From positions 6,674,959-6,738,958 of the forward strand of contig JASWHV010000017.1 of assembly GCA_030760725.1 (NCBI GenBank): a DNA stretch of 64,000 nucleotides. Direction: 5' to 3'. Origin of the DNA: Neostapfia colusana (lineage: Eukaryota > Streptophyta > Magnoliopsida > Poales > Poaceae). Below are positions 34,431 through 46,203 of this stretch, piece after piece (position 1 is the first letter of the stretch; each line of letters opens with the position of its first letter). The translations under genes and the position numbers were made by a program. A model generated the notes under the pieces. The model made no database searches, was not told the DNA's origin, and was given only the letters and a program-made list of their open reading frames with translations.

Positions 34431-35037
34431 CTATCTATGCTGGAACTGGAACACGCAGACATGCTTGGCTGCTTGGTCCGCGTGAGGGCGTTTGTAAATC
34501 TCACAACAAACTTCAGTCAGTAAGAGAAGTTTGGTTCCCTGACAAAAAAAACTGAGCTCGGTGCCGAGCAGAGCTGCGGCTACGCTTTCGCGTGCAGCAG
34601 CGGCATGCATGCTCGCATTGCAGCACGGCGTTCCCGCTTCTGCACGCAACCTCGTTGGCCTCATGTGTCCTTGACGACGCGTAGACCGGTGGCCGTTAAA
34701 GCTGGTGTCGCGCGACACACAGTTGTCCCATCATCAACCCACAGCTGTCCTAAGAGTGGGAGTCCTTGATCACTTATGCAGAATTACTGGAGGTGGAGAG
34801 GTTGTTGGCGTTGTTGATGGTTATTCCTCGTACAACATTGTTCCCTATCCTGAGCTAGTTCGTGCCCACGCGTCATCGTTCGAAGCGGAGCGGTGTCGTT
34901 CGTTCAGCTGCACTGTGGCGGCCAAACTGTTGGAAGCTTGTCAATCAACTGGTTTCCATCCATTCACCATGGTGAAAGCAAATTGACGCGTCGCGCCACG
35001 TTACGTTAGCACGTTATTCAGTCACCCGATGGCGCGC
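34431..35037. other. Spacer between CACTA element and carboxylesterase
   Basis: 34431-34483 is the right copy of the flank repeat. A plus-strand frame at 34705-34986 (93 codons) contains a plausible-looking stretch (GGGEVVGVVDGYSSYNIV) that I cannot assign. It could be a captured gene fragment or chance. The rest shows nothing recognisable. Confidence 0.45.
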
Positions 35038-36015
35038 TCAGTCCGCAGTGACGAACGCCGCGATCCGGCGGAGCAGCTCGTCGGCCTTCTCCAGCGCTGG
35101 CTCCAGCAGGTGAAAGACGTGCCCGACCCCCTCCGACTCGAACAGCTCCACGGCCGGTTCGTCGGCGGGGCCCCTCGCCCGCGCCACGGCCTCCGCGTAC
35201 GCCACCCCGCGCCACCGCAGCGCGTCGCCCCCGGCGACGCACACCATCACCTTCTCGCACGCCAGGTCCCGCAGCCCCGGCGCGCCCGGCGCCGTCGGGT
35301 TCATCCGGGGGTCGTCCACGCCGTCCACCGCGCCGGGGCACACGAACTCCCACAGGCCCTTCTCCACCGCGTCGCCGCGGGGCTCCCCGTCGATGGGCCG
35401 CTTGCCCCAGAACCACGGGTGGATGAGCACGACGCCCCTCAGACGCGCCCCTCGGGCGTCCGGGTGCACGGCGAGGTGGTGGCAGATGTTGCCGCCCGCG
35501 CTGTCGCCGGCGAGGAACACGCGGGCGGGGTCGCCGTGCGCGGCCAGCCACGGGTCCGCGGCCGAGAGCGTCCACTTGAGGGCCGCGAGGGAGTCCTCGT
35601 ACGCGGCGGGGAGCGGGTGTTCCGGGGCGAGACGGTAGTCGACGGACACGGCGACGGCCGGGCACGCGGCCGCGAGGTCGTTGAGGCAGCGGTGGTACGC
35701 GGCCGCCGCGGCTGACCCGATGACGAACCCGCCGCCGTGGAAGTAGACCAGCACGGGGAGCCGCCGCTCGTTATTACTGCCCGCGGCGGGCGGGAGGTAG
35801 AGGCGCACGAAGGTGGAGGGGGAGAGGCGCACGTCCCGGGACACGACGCCGGTGGCGGGGTCGCGGCCGGGCGGGACGAGCGGCATAGGGATGGGCCGCT
35901 CGAGCCGCCCGCTCCTGTACACCACGAGGAGCGGCGAGAAGTCGTGGACCACCACCTCGTCCTCGTCGTCGTTGCCGCCGGCGCTCCCCGTCGTGGCGGC
36001 CGTGCGGTCCGACAT
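35038..36015 (-). CDS. Class-I plant carboxylesterase (CXE, alpha/beta hydrolase), intronless
   Basis: 325 aa from the Met at 36015 (a Met at 36051 would add 12). The oxyanion-hole motif HGGGF is at residues 93-97. The nucleophile is Ser172 in GDSAGGN, and the remaining triad members are Asp264 (AGGD) and His299 (GVGHVFHL). The HGGGF plus GDSAGG pair marks the CXE/HSL family that also contains the gibberellin receptor GID1 and 2-hydroxyisoflavanone dehydratase. The catalytic His is retained, so this is an active hydrolase type and not a GID1-type receptor. Natural substrate is unknown. The protein is presumably cytosolic, since no signal peptide is seen. Very high GC, no intron and a long antisense open frame are ordinary for grass CXE genes. 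Confidence 0.92.
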   Translation of the reverse strand: MSDRTAATTGSAGGNDDEDEVVVHDFSPLLVVYRSGRLERPIPMPLVPPGRDPATGVVSRDVRLSPSTFVRLYLPPAAGSNNERRLPVLVYFHGGGFVIGSAAAAAYHRCLNDLAAACPAVAVSVDYRLAPEHPLPAAYEDSLAALKWTLSAADPWLAAHGDPARVFLAGDSAGGNICHHLAVHPDARGARLRGVVLIHPWFWGKRPIDGEPRGDAVEKGLWEFVCPGAVDGVDDPRMNPTAPGAPGLRDLACEKVMVCVAGGDALRWRGVAYAEAVARARGPADEPAVELFESEGVGHVFHLLEPALEKADELLRRIAAFVTAD

Positions 36016-38056
36016 CGTGCGACCGGGCACGTGCCGTTGGGCGGCGCGCACGACACGACGAACGGTGAGAGCGTCCGTCGCTGGTCGGTTGGGCGCCGCG
36101 TTATTTGTAAAGCACGTAGCGTTAGGAGAGGCAGAACGCGTATGGCACGTCGACGATCATGTTGGGTGGCGAGTGGGTGTGGTGTGTTAGGTGAGTCATG
36201 GACGTCGTCACTTGTCATGGCAGGGGCCAGCCGGGGTCTGGTTGCGAGCCGCCGGTAGGAGGGCGTGAGTTCCGTGCTTTACGATACTGTGGTTCTTGCC
36301 GTGCGCGCACGCGAGCTGGATGCACGTGCGCGTGCCACGATCTGCAGGAGCCTGCGTGCTGCGTACCATAAAGCACGCGTCCTGGGGGAAGTGAGGATGT
36401 CTACGTCGATCTGCTGGAGCCTGGAGGTGGTACATGGAAGATGGAGTCCGCACGTGTTACAGCTCGAATACAACTCTACGCCTGGTCCATTTATGTTTCG
36501 GGCCGTAATGTTCCAGAGGATCATATAGGCCAGGATCGAAAAGAACCCTGATGGCTAAACGGGCTGGACCGTTTCGGTGCTGTTTGAACGCGACGTCACG
36601 ACGACGTGCGAAGGCCTCGCTGCTCGCGCCGAAACGTACTGCATCCTCTCCACGCCGCTGACGGTCGAGCTCGCTTCCTCTTGGACGTGGTTGGTTGGGC
36701 AGCCCGTGGCTGTCATCCTAGCGGCCCAGCGCGCCGTGGAAGGGCTGATCATTCTATGTATGTGTAACAAGTGAAAAGAAAAAGGTCGGAGTCAATAATA
36801 GCCGCAGGTCCAACCAGTAGGCAGTAGCTACGCCGCTTCTACTTTCGCTGACGCGACCGCTCCCTGCCGTCTCGGCAACATCTTCAGAGACGGCGGACGC
36901 GGCCATTCCCTACGCATTAGTACAGCCAGTGCAACCGTCCGGTTTCCTCCACCGACCGCTCGTCGGATCACCTCGCGCGCGCGCGCGTCGCGTTCGTCGG
37001 AGCCTGGATTGCGCGGCAAGGTAACCCCCGTGGAGACGACGTCACGCCGTACGCAGCGTGTCTGAACTGGCGTGCGCGCGTCAACCAAGCAAAAGGAATT
37101 ATAAAAAAATAACCCGTGTCAACCTGCTGCGACGGCGCGTCACGGGAGGAGGAAGAAACTGAGGAGTAACTCGACCAGTCTTTCCGAAGAAACTTCTCTG
37201 CGAACTGGAGAAGAATTCGAAGGGCTATCTGTTTCGCCATAAATACTATCGTCGTTTTCTATCTCATTTCAATGGGGAAACTACAATTTTAGATGAATTT
37301 TACATTTTGGGCTCCTCGATTGATACGTTTGGATCCGGCGACTTGTCACACTGAGGGCCTGTGGCGTCGATCAGTGCGTACGCGCCTACGGACGAGGCTG
37401 TTTAACGCGTTCGGACAAACGCTGGCCAGCCAGGGCATAATCCTCGCCAGGCGCGCCGTCAACTTTTACCAGCCTCCTCTCCAAACGCCGTCAGCCACCC
37501 GGCGGGCCCACGGGGAGCTCGGAACTAACCTAAACCAAACAGATGGCTGCTTTGCTTCTGGCGATTTAACTCTCTCGCAGGAAAATAGGTCCGAAAAAAA
37601 AAAGGCAAAACCCCGGAACCTTCCCCCCCCTCTCTCTCACCTCTCTTCTCCCCTTCTCTCCCCTGCTCCCGCGAGAACCCGAGAGCCAGCGGGAGCGCGG
37701 CCGCCGGTTTGACCCGCCACCGGAGAGTATAATTATTCCAGGAGGACGGCTTGCGCCGCCACTCGCTGAGCCTTTCCCGCCCCGGCTGCCCGCCTTCGTT
37801 ACCGGAGATTCCATCCAACGAAAGCGAGGACCGGCGCTCCTTTCCCCGGCCTCCCCTCGTGCTCTCCGTCCGTTCTGCAAAAGCTGCGGGGATCGTGGAC
37901 TGTTTCCGTTTCTTGAGTCTCGCGGAGGCGTATCCCCTGTTCGTTATTGACGGCGGCGGCGGCGGCGCGCGCGGAGCCGTGGATGTAAGGGAGGCGCGGC
38001 GGCGGCGGCGGGGCGGCTCACCGCGTGCGCGTGCCGGCAGCGGCGGCGACCGATCG
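36016..38056. other. Divergent intergenic region: CXE promoter and membrane-protein gene 5' leader
   Basis: The left part is the promoter side of the minus-strand CXE gene. The right part, from roughly 37600, is CT-rich then GC-rich and probably includes the promoter and long leader of the membrane-protein gene. No gene, RNA or TE end is recognised between them. Confidence 0.5.
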
Positions 38057-41000
38057 ATGGACACGGTGAAGGCGTGGGTGGCGGCCAACTACGAGAAGCC
38101 CGTGGCGTCGATGCAGCACTCGCTGCAGGCCGTCCACGTGGTCTTCTCCTTCTGCGCCGCCTTCTTCCTCGGCGGCATCAAAGGCACGCCTTTTTCTTGT
38201 AATCGCGCCCTGCCGTGTTCGATTCCTCGATTGAAGCCGTGTTCTGTCGCGATCCTGTTCCTTGTTTGCTCATTTGTCTTTTTCGTGGCTGCTGGGAAAT
38301 GGATGTGCAGCGATGGTGGTCGGACCCGTGGCCGCCGCGCTGATGATACTGGGCAACGTCGGCGTCATACTCCTGCTCTTCCCGGCACACGTCTGGTGGA
38401 CAATCTACTCGCTCATCAAGTAAGCCGCCCTGTTGCTGCAACTCTCGTCGTCGTCGGGTTCTTGCTGTACTAGCTAACTATTTTTCTCTTTAGCTGGAAG
38501 AATTGCGTTTACTTTTCTTTCTTAGGTTGCGATTTTTCTCCAGGGTTTTTTGTCGCAAGTCTCAGTTTTGTTTCCTCCTTAATTTCAAATTTAAATAATT
38601 TCTCTATTTGAAATTATTTTAATTTTAAACTAACCGGCGTTTAATATTTCGTAATGGAGAGAGTATATTGCTAGTTGAAAAAAGATTCTTGCGAGAAGAA
38701 TGGGTCATGCAGCTTGACTGATCATTGCTGCTCTGCATTTTTAATCCAGGACTGATCGTATCAACGCGGGCTTGAAACTAGCCGTGCTCATCGCGCTGCC
38801 GGTTTTGTTCGGCCTCTGGCTCGGGCTGGGCATCTTTGGCAGCGCGCTGGTGGCTCTCGGGTACGGCTTCTTCACGCCGTGGATCTCCACCTTCGAGGCG
38901 TTCAGGCAGGAGAGCGAGGCGAAGAAGTTCGTGCATGGCGTTGTGGTAAGACGAGGTTTGAGATCATTTCCTGCACGATGCTGTTGAAAACTTGAAACCA
39001 TCCAGCACTGACTTTACTGGTTCCGAGCAGGATGGGACGTGGGGGACTATCAAAGGCAGCTGCACGGTGGTTCGGGATTTCGCAGACTTGTGCTTCCACT
39101 CGTACCCTGTTTACCTGAAGGAGCTGCGCGAGAGCTCTCAGAACCATGAGCCGCATTCCATAAGGTAATTCTCTCCCTACTGGTTTGCCTATCTTTGATT
39201 GTTTAAGGATCAGGTGAGCTGTAATCCCATTGAAAAGGACGGGTTTGTCATGAGACGAACATGTTTTGCCACTTGTCATATGATACGCTGTTCTGGCAAC
39301 GTGTCATCATGTACTCACGTCCCTTGTTAGACTGTTGCTGAAGTATATTCTGGCATTCTGCAGGAATATATATAGTCCCTTATCATGACCGTTGCACAGT
39401 GCCACTACAGTTGCTCGAAGCTTAACGCTGCAATTGAAAATTTTGTGCAGGTTGCTGGACGTGCCCTCATGTATAGTTGTTGGTCTCTTGGGGTTAGTGG
39501 TAGACATACCCTTTTACACGGTGATCGCACTGATTAAGAGCCCCTATATGCTCTTCAAAGGCTGGCAGAGGTTGCTGCATGACCTTATAAGCCGCGAAGG
39601 TCCGTTCCTTGAAACAGTTAATGTGCCCATCGCGGGACTGGCTATCCTTTTCTGGCCATTGGTGGTGGTTGGGAGTGTCCTGTTAGCTATTGTCTCCAGC
39701 ATTTTCGTGGGGCTTTATGGAGCAGTCATTGTCTATCAGGTTGGTACATTACCACGGTGGTGAATTATCGCCATTCGACATGAAAGATAGCATGATGTAC
39801 TCACAATTTCACGTGTCACTGCTGCAGGAAAGTTCATTCCGGAGAGGGGTTTCCTATGTGGTGGCCATGGTTGCCGAGTTTGATGAGTACACCAATGACT
39901 GGCTTTACCTCCGCGAAGGAACAATTCTTCCAAAGTACTACATTTCTCTGATTGTTTTGATTTTGAATATTCTCATATTCTTTGTTACGCTCTTCTTCCT
40001 AACTTTGTGATTGTTACTTTTCTTTTTAAACATTTAGGCCTTCGTACCGAAAGCGAAAACCATCCACAGATTTTTCAGTCAGAACGAATATGTCTGCTAA
40101 AGGAGTTGAATATCCTACTGGTCCCAGTGCACCAGCAATGCTGGTTCCAAATATGGCTCCAGCAAGATCAGTAAGGGAGGCTATACAAGAAGTGAAAATG
40201 GTCCAGGTCTGTTCCTTTCATGAGTTCAATTCATGACAATCCTACCTTGTCTGCACTTTGCCTACAAACATTAAGACACATTGAAAACATTCTGATTCTA
40301 GCTAAGAATTGGCAAATGCTCTGCGTATGGTGGGTCGGTCTACCCGGTGGTACGTGTGGCATGGCAGTACTGTTGGGTATTTAGTAACATGTGTTTTCCA
40401 TGGTGGGACCTCCCAAAACTTTCCCTGCCTTCAAAGTCAATATAGTTTAGATCTTTGGGGGAGCCTATTCCTTTCTCTTCAGCAGTAGTAGTAATTTGTA
40501 TGTGGAGCGTGATCGCACCATAAAACAAAGAATCACATTGATGTTGTTATATGTCATCCTATCTTGCATTAGATTTGCTTGCATCAAGTGAGGTAATGCC
40601 ATAAATAGAGTTATGTTGTCAAACAGTGAAATAGGGAACAATGCAACAATTTTTTGTTTCTGTGGTCAGGCGTTCTTTTTAGCTTAGCTAGTTTATAATA
40701 GAGGAAACGACATAAATGAAATGGCAGCACAATACTATAGTAGGTATTGGTAGAAAATTTTTGCAGAGACCTACAGCAGCGAGGCTCTTCGCTTGCTCAG
40801 CTCCTCTGCCCCGGTATTTCAGGTATTCAAATCCTTTGATTGCTTTCATTCACGGGGATAGGAGAACTGTTTTTTTAAGTACGCCGAGGGATTATCGGTT
40901 GATGATATCTTAGATTAGATGAGCTAGTTGTAGCTGAAGCAATATTGTGATGCATCGATGAAAGGAAGCTCACAAAATAAGCAACTATTATGCATTTTTC

Positions 41001-42330
41001 TATGGGAGTTTTCCTTGCATGTTGACAAACTATAAAGAGCGTACACAAACAGGACAGTTGGTTCTTACTAATAACCGGGGTAAAACTGTATGTATTTCTG
41101 AATTCAATTTCAGACAGTATTCTATTATCCAGTACACCTGGACAGATATGGTTAGATGTATGGATGTAAGACTGCTCATACTCCAGTATTCATTTCAAAA
41201 GGATTTTTATGATTATATATACAATCACAATCTGGAATTCGGTATCATCCACTGTCCATCACTGAAACATATGTTTCTGACAGTTTGACATATAGTGGAT
41301 CTACTGAAGATAACAGGATATGCAGCATACTTGGTGCCTAGCTAGATATCATTTTGAAACATCCTAAATCATGCCTGGAGTCCTAATTTAGCTTCTTGAT
41401 TTGCAGATATGGGAAAATATTATGAAGTCATGTGAACAGAGGGGCAGGGATCTTTTGGATGTGAATGTTATAACAACTATCGATCTGACTGAGTGGTTAA
41501 GGGTAAAGGAAAGTGGCCCTGAAACAATAGGCCTGGGCCTACCATCTTATTCTTTGTTATGCACTCTAATGCAATCAATCAGGGCCGGTTCCGGAGGGCT
41601 GGTGCTTGGGAATGGTTTAGAGGTCAATCAACATAACAGGCCCCAAGATCGGTTGCTAGATTGGTTCTTCCATCCTGTGCTGGTGCTGAAAGAGCAGATA
41701 CGGGCGCTGAACATGACAGAGGAAGAAGTGAGGTTCTTGGAAAAATCGACCCTTTTCATTGGCAATTCTGCAAGCGCTAGTGGGTGGGATAATGGCGCCG
41801 CAGTTCCCCAAGATCCTGTGAGGACAGCACAGATTCAGGCCATCAGTAGAAGGTTTGCTGACGTTTCTTATCGCTACAATTTCTCCTCGTACTGGAACAT
41901 CTCCAACATACCGCCTAGCCTGGCCAGTGGCCACAAAAAAGTTATTGATTCCGCCTAATTTTGACGCCTTACCTAAGGCGATTGCACCTGATTGCTTCTG
42001 TTAGTAACCTGATGAAGCAACTTTTCAGATTTGGAGGGAATAGTCAGTAGCGTTCTCGGTGGCGTACGTGCACATCAATGAGAACACGTGTGTGTTTCTT
42101 ATCTGTGCCGGTGCTCCTTGTCGGCCTGTTCTAATAATGCTACTTACTGTCTTGGCAGGTTGGTTGGAATCGTGAGGAGCTTGTCGAAGTTCCCCACGTA
42201 CAGGAGGAGATTCAGGCACGTCGTCAAGCTGCTCGTGGCCTACTCCATCGAGAGGGAAGAAGGCTCGTGCAGATCATCCGCATCGAGCCAATCCGTTTCC
42301 TTCTTCGAGATAACTCAGCTCGAAGTGTAA
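38057..42330 (+). CDS. Polytopic membrane protein, At3g27390-like, 9 exons, 582 aa
   Basis: Exons: 38057-38183, 38311-38419, 38750-38945, 39031-39164, 39451-39739, 39828-39934, 40038-40206, 41407-41852 and 42159-42330. All phases agree and the total is 582 aa. Eight introns are seen, of which intron 1 appears to use a GC donor (AAAG/GCACGC). The N-terminal 125 residues hold three to four hydrophobic segments (AVHVVFSFCAAFFLGG, ILGNVGVILLLFPAHV, LIALPVLFGLWLGLGIFGSAL), followed by the conserved GYGFFTPWISTFEAFR and DGTWGTIKGSCTVVRDF blocks. Two further hydrophobic regions fall in exon 5 (residues about 189-285). The C-terminal half is soluble. This matches a plant family of membrane proteins of unknown function represented by Arabidopsis At3g27390. 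Topology and localisation are not determined by the sequence. Confidence 0.9.
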
Positions 42331-43009
42331 TTAAGCCGTTTCTAGGATCAGGTAGCCCCAGTTTGTTTGTTCTTTTTTCTTCGGTAAATGTCGCACACCG
42401 CCGTTTTGTCAGTGCCTGCGTGTTTTGAGCTTAGGAGGTAGGTTTTGTACATACTAGTAGCTGTCACAGGAAGAGAGGCTCCGCTGCACATGCCGAGGCC
42501 TTTTCATGTGCCGAAACCTCAGGCACAAGTCAGCCCATTGCTCTGTACATTCTCTGTACATATGTGTTATGTATTTGTCGATCTAGTGCACACGTGTCGT
42601 TCATTTTCTTTTAGGTACCTCTTGAAAGTTGCAACGTTGCGTCCCACGCGGTTCATTATCCGTGCGAGAATCGAGTTGGCGCCACCCGGCATTGCGGCCA
42701 GCTTGCGAGCAAGAACGAGGTGAGGAGACCTTGACGGTGCCGAAACCAACCGAAATCTTCAGAGGAGACACGCGCTTGCGTGCCTCGGGTTCAAAGCGAC
42801 CAGCTGCCATCCAACAGCTGGATCCGTCTGATACTCTTATCCATTCACTCGGAGGGGTTTCTTTTGCTGATCCTGGCGAGATCTCCGGGAAATGAAGACC
42901 GGTATCGCATGTCCTTAGGTTTCGTGTTTTTTTTGGCCCGTTTGGAGGGGTACTGTGTTAACGATGCCCGCTGGTGGACTAGGGGGTTTGTTGTTGAAAG
43001 CGAGGCAGA
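42331..43009. other. 3' flank of membrane-protein gene
   Basis: Presumed 3' UTR then spacer. Contains near 42387-42410 a string closely matching 4404-4427. The frames seen at 42445-42895 show no family signature. Confidence 0.5.
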
Positions 43010-43014
43010 AGGCC

Positions 43015-46000
43015 TGTCACACCCGATATTCCATAAAGAACACCGAGCGTATACTCACATTTATGCCAGGATCCGTTGAGTCATACGTGTGCTGACAAGA
43101 GTGAAATATCATTGTATTACAAGCCAAGTGTATTATACAACGTAATATTACATCATAAGACATGAAGTATCAATTATGAGTACAAGCACACTAATAATAA
43201 TACAGCGGAAGACTTCTAGCGGGGTGCTCCAGTTCCACAGGCGTTGCCCGGGGGTTACGCCAACCTAGAACAACTCCTCAGGGTCGAAGTACTCCTCGTC
43301 AAAGTCTACGTCTTCATTTACACCTGAGTCAACATATGATATCCAACAAAAGCAAGATTGAGTACCGTAGGTACTCAGCAAGTGTAGGAAAGAATGTTAT
43401 GAAGGCCAATAGCAAGGGAAGGCTAACATGGTTAAGCACTATGCATTAAACCTAAGCCTTAGCTTTGATTAGCAACCTATCTTACTAAGTGATAATCCCA
43501 CCATCATCGTAATTAAGTCATTAATGTTAGGTTACACCACCCAACAACCTCTTTTGACTCACTTCCATGTTTCTCTAATCATGGACAAGTCCAAGCCGCT
43601 CTTGACCGTGAGCACGGCTGTCATGACAGTTTGGTTCTCTGCAGAGATTGTACCACTTTACCTACAAGTAGTGATTTCATCCCCTGTTGCCAGGTGGACT
43701 AAGAAACCTCCCTGATATCCGTGGTTGCAAGCCACATTACACACTTCCTTTGGTGTGCGATCAGGAGATCACTACATGGCCTTTACAAAGGGTCTACCGG
43801 CAAGTACAAGCCCACTGAGGTTTCACCGCTGTAGTTCCTGGGAGTAACCCTCCCCTACAGAAGCCCCCTCTTGAGCCTTGCAGTTCCCAGGGCAGTCAAA
43901 AAATGGACTCCCATTCCCCGCACCATCCAAACACTCATACTATACCGGCAAACTCCTAATTAATTGGCCAAGCTGCCCCATCTCAGTCTTGTGGTGGCAC
44001 TGTAAAGCCGGGTTAACTGTTCCATGAACCGGTCCTTAGAATCTAGGACAGGCACTAACTCATTCCCGAGTCTCGTGCACGAAGCACCAACCAAACAACC
44101 AGCCTGTCTAGATTCATAACCACATGACACATATACTTGTGTCTTTCATAAAATCCCACAAGACTAGTATCAACTATATTTCAATCATCTCTAAAGTTCT
44201 AAGCATGGCTAAGCACATAAAATGTTAACCATCAAATCCTATCTAATTCCCTCAATGGTTTTGCAAGGAAAGATAAAGCAATGAAACTAGGGAAACATCC
44301 TACACTGGGTTTCATATTAAAGACATCATGCAAATAATCTAACTATTCATCCTAGAATAGGAACAAAGTGATCAAGTAACACTTGCCTTTGAGTGAAGTG
44401 GTATTTACTTCAAACTCTTGATCTTGAAAGTTAGGGAATAGTTCTTGAGTTGGTTCTATCCATGCATTTGTACCCACAAAATAATGACAAACATGCCATA
44501 AGAATCATATCACAGCATTTCAATCACATAAGTTTAGTTACACACATGCAACTATGGTTTTCTTGTCATTTTATGTGAGTTAGAAGGAAAATATGTTGCA
44601 ATTGGCTACTTATACCCTTTTGATTTTAGTATTGCCACTTCCAAACACTCATTTTCAGTTTGTAAGATAATTTGAATGAATTTTAGAATTTATTAATATA
44701 TGTGTGTATTTATTATAATTAATTACATCCTAGAAATCATTTAAATTATTATTATAATACTTTTCAGAACTCATATTCCTAATTTTCTGCACTTCAAAAC
44801 CTATTTAAGCATTTAAAACAGTTTCCAAAATTTTTATTTAATATATATTATTTTTATCTATTTTCAGTATTTATTTAATAACTAAAAATACATTTTCAGT
44901 TATTTAAATAATTATTCTGGATCACAGAAATTATACATGTACAAAAAGATGATAACAGAATAATTTTACACCTTTTAAATAAATTTCCAAAAATTTTCTG
45001 GAATTCCTATAATTTTTACTTTGATTTTCCAAGTTAATTATCACTACATAAATAATATCAGTATTTGTAAACTGTTATATTTCAACTTCAGAATTTTATT
45101 CTGTTCAGAATATTTTAATTGTGCTAAAAGTAAATTTCTACCATTTTCCAGAATTAATTTAGTCTCATTTGATTAATTGCAGGATTAAAACAACCTTTTA
45201 AAACTGTTTTGGGCTAATCTGTAACAATTTCAAACTTTCTAGGGTTCTGATTGAATTTTTCATAACTATTTTACCAATTTCAAAAAAATACAGGGTCTCT
45301 TTGGCTATTCCAGAGTAATTTTCCAATTTCCTATGAACTCAGGGTTTATTCTGTAAGAGTCAGGGGCTATTCCCTACTTGTTTAAATCTCCAGGGGCCTA
45401 ACCAGAAGATTTCCAACGTTTATAACTGTTTTAAATATGGGCCGTTGGATCTGGGATCAACGGCCCAGATTAGAAGAACCGAACCGGTATCGGTTCTTTT
45501 AATTATAACCGTCCGCTTTACATCCGAGGGTCCAGAGACGGCCACGTCGCCTCCCCCCCCTTCTCCCTCGCGGCCGGCGGCTGCGCGCGCCGGCGAGCGG
45601 CGGCGACCTCGCCGGAGTTTCTGTTTTTCGCCGTTTCTCAACTATTCCACGATCTACTGGTACCAGAAGAGAGAGGGGAGAGTGAGGAACTCACCTAGGG
45701 TGATTTTTGGACCCAGAGACGGCTGGAGGAGCGTGCTCGACGGCGACCGAAGAGATCTCCGGCGATCTTCGATGTCAGCGCTTCCCAGGCGTTTTCCTTC
45801 GAAGATTTTCGTCGGGATCGGTCTCTGGTACTCGGGGAAAGGCTCAAAGGGTGCTAGATCCGAATTTCGACGTGTGTTTGTGGAGAATTGGAGAGGAGGG
45901 CGGTTTTTCCCGATCGGGCGAACTGTGCGGTTTCTGAGGGTGGAAATGGCCGGGGAATCGGGGTATTTGTAGAGGGGGAGAGAGGGGCGGTTACTGGGGC

Positions 46001-46198
46001 GCCGGTTGGGGAAGGGGCGCGACAATTTTGGCACATGGCCGAAGTTTTATTCACATGTGATAATAGAACGGTAGGGAGAGGGAGAGAGGAAAGGGAGCGG
46101 TTGCTCGGGGAAGGGAGTTGCCGGCTGGGCCCTGGGGCAGTGGGGGAAGGAAGAGGGGTGAGGGTTTTGCCACCCTTTTGCATAATTCGGTCGTTACA
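43015..46198. mobile_element. 3.2-kb solo LTR of a gypsy-like retrotransposon
   Basis: Starts TGTCACACCCGATATTCC and ends TCGGTCGTTACA (TGT...ACA termini), with perfect flanking AGGCC at 43010-43014 and 46199-46203. No gag or pol and no second LTR are present, so it is best read as a solo LTR left by recombination between the two LTRs of a large element. Very long LTRs of about this size occur in some grass gypsy families. The AT-rich middle and GC-rich 45420-46000 segment are internal to it. Open frames in the GC-rich part are not host genes. Confidence 0.85.
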
Positions 46199-46203
46199 AG
46201 GCC

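Noticed and set aside
22053..34466. The 36-bp repeats as short LTRs or long target duplications of a single element
   Set aside because: They do not sit at the CACTA left end, do not have TG/CA ends, and the recognised CACTA and gypsy borders lie inside. Reported as an anomaly instead.
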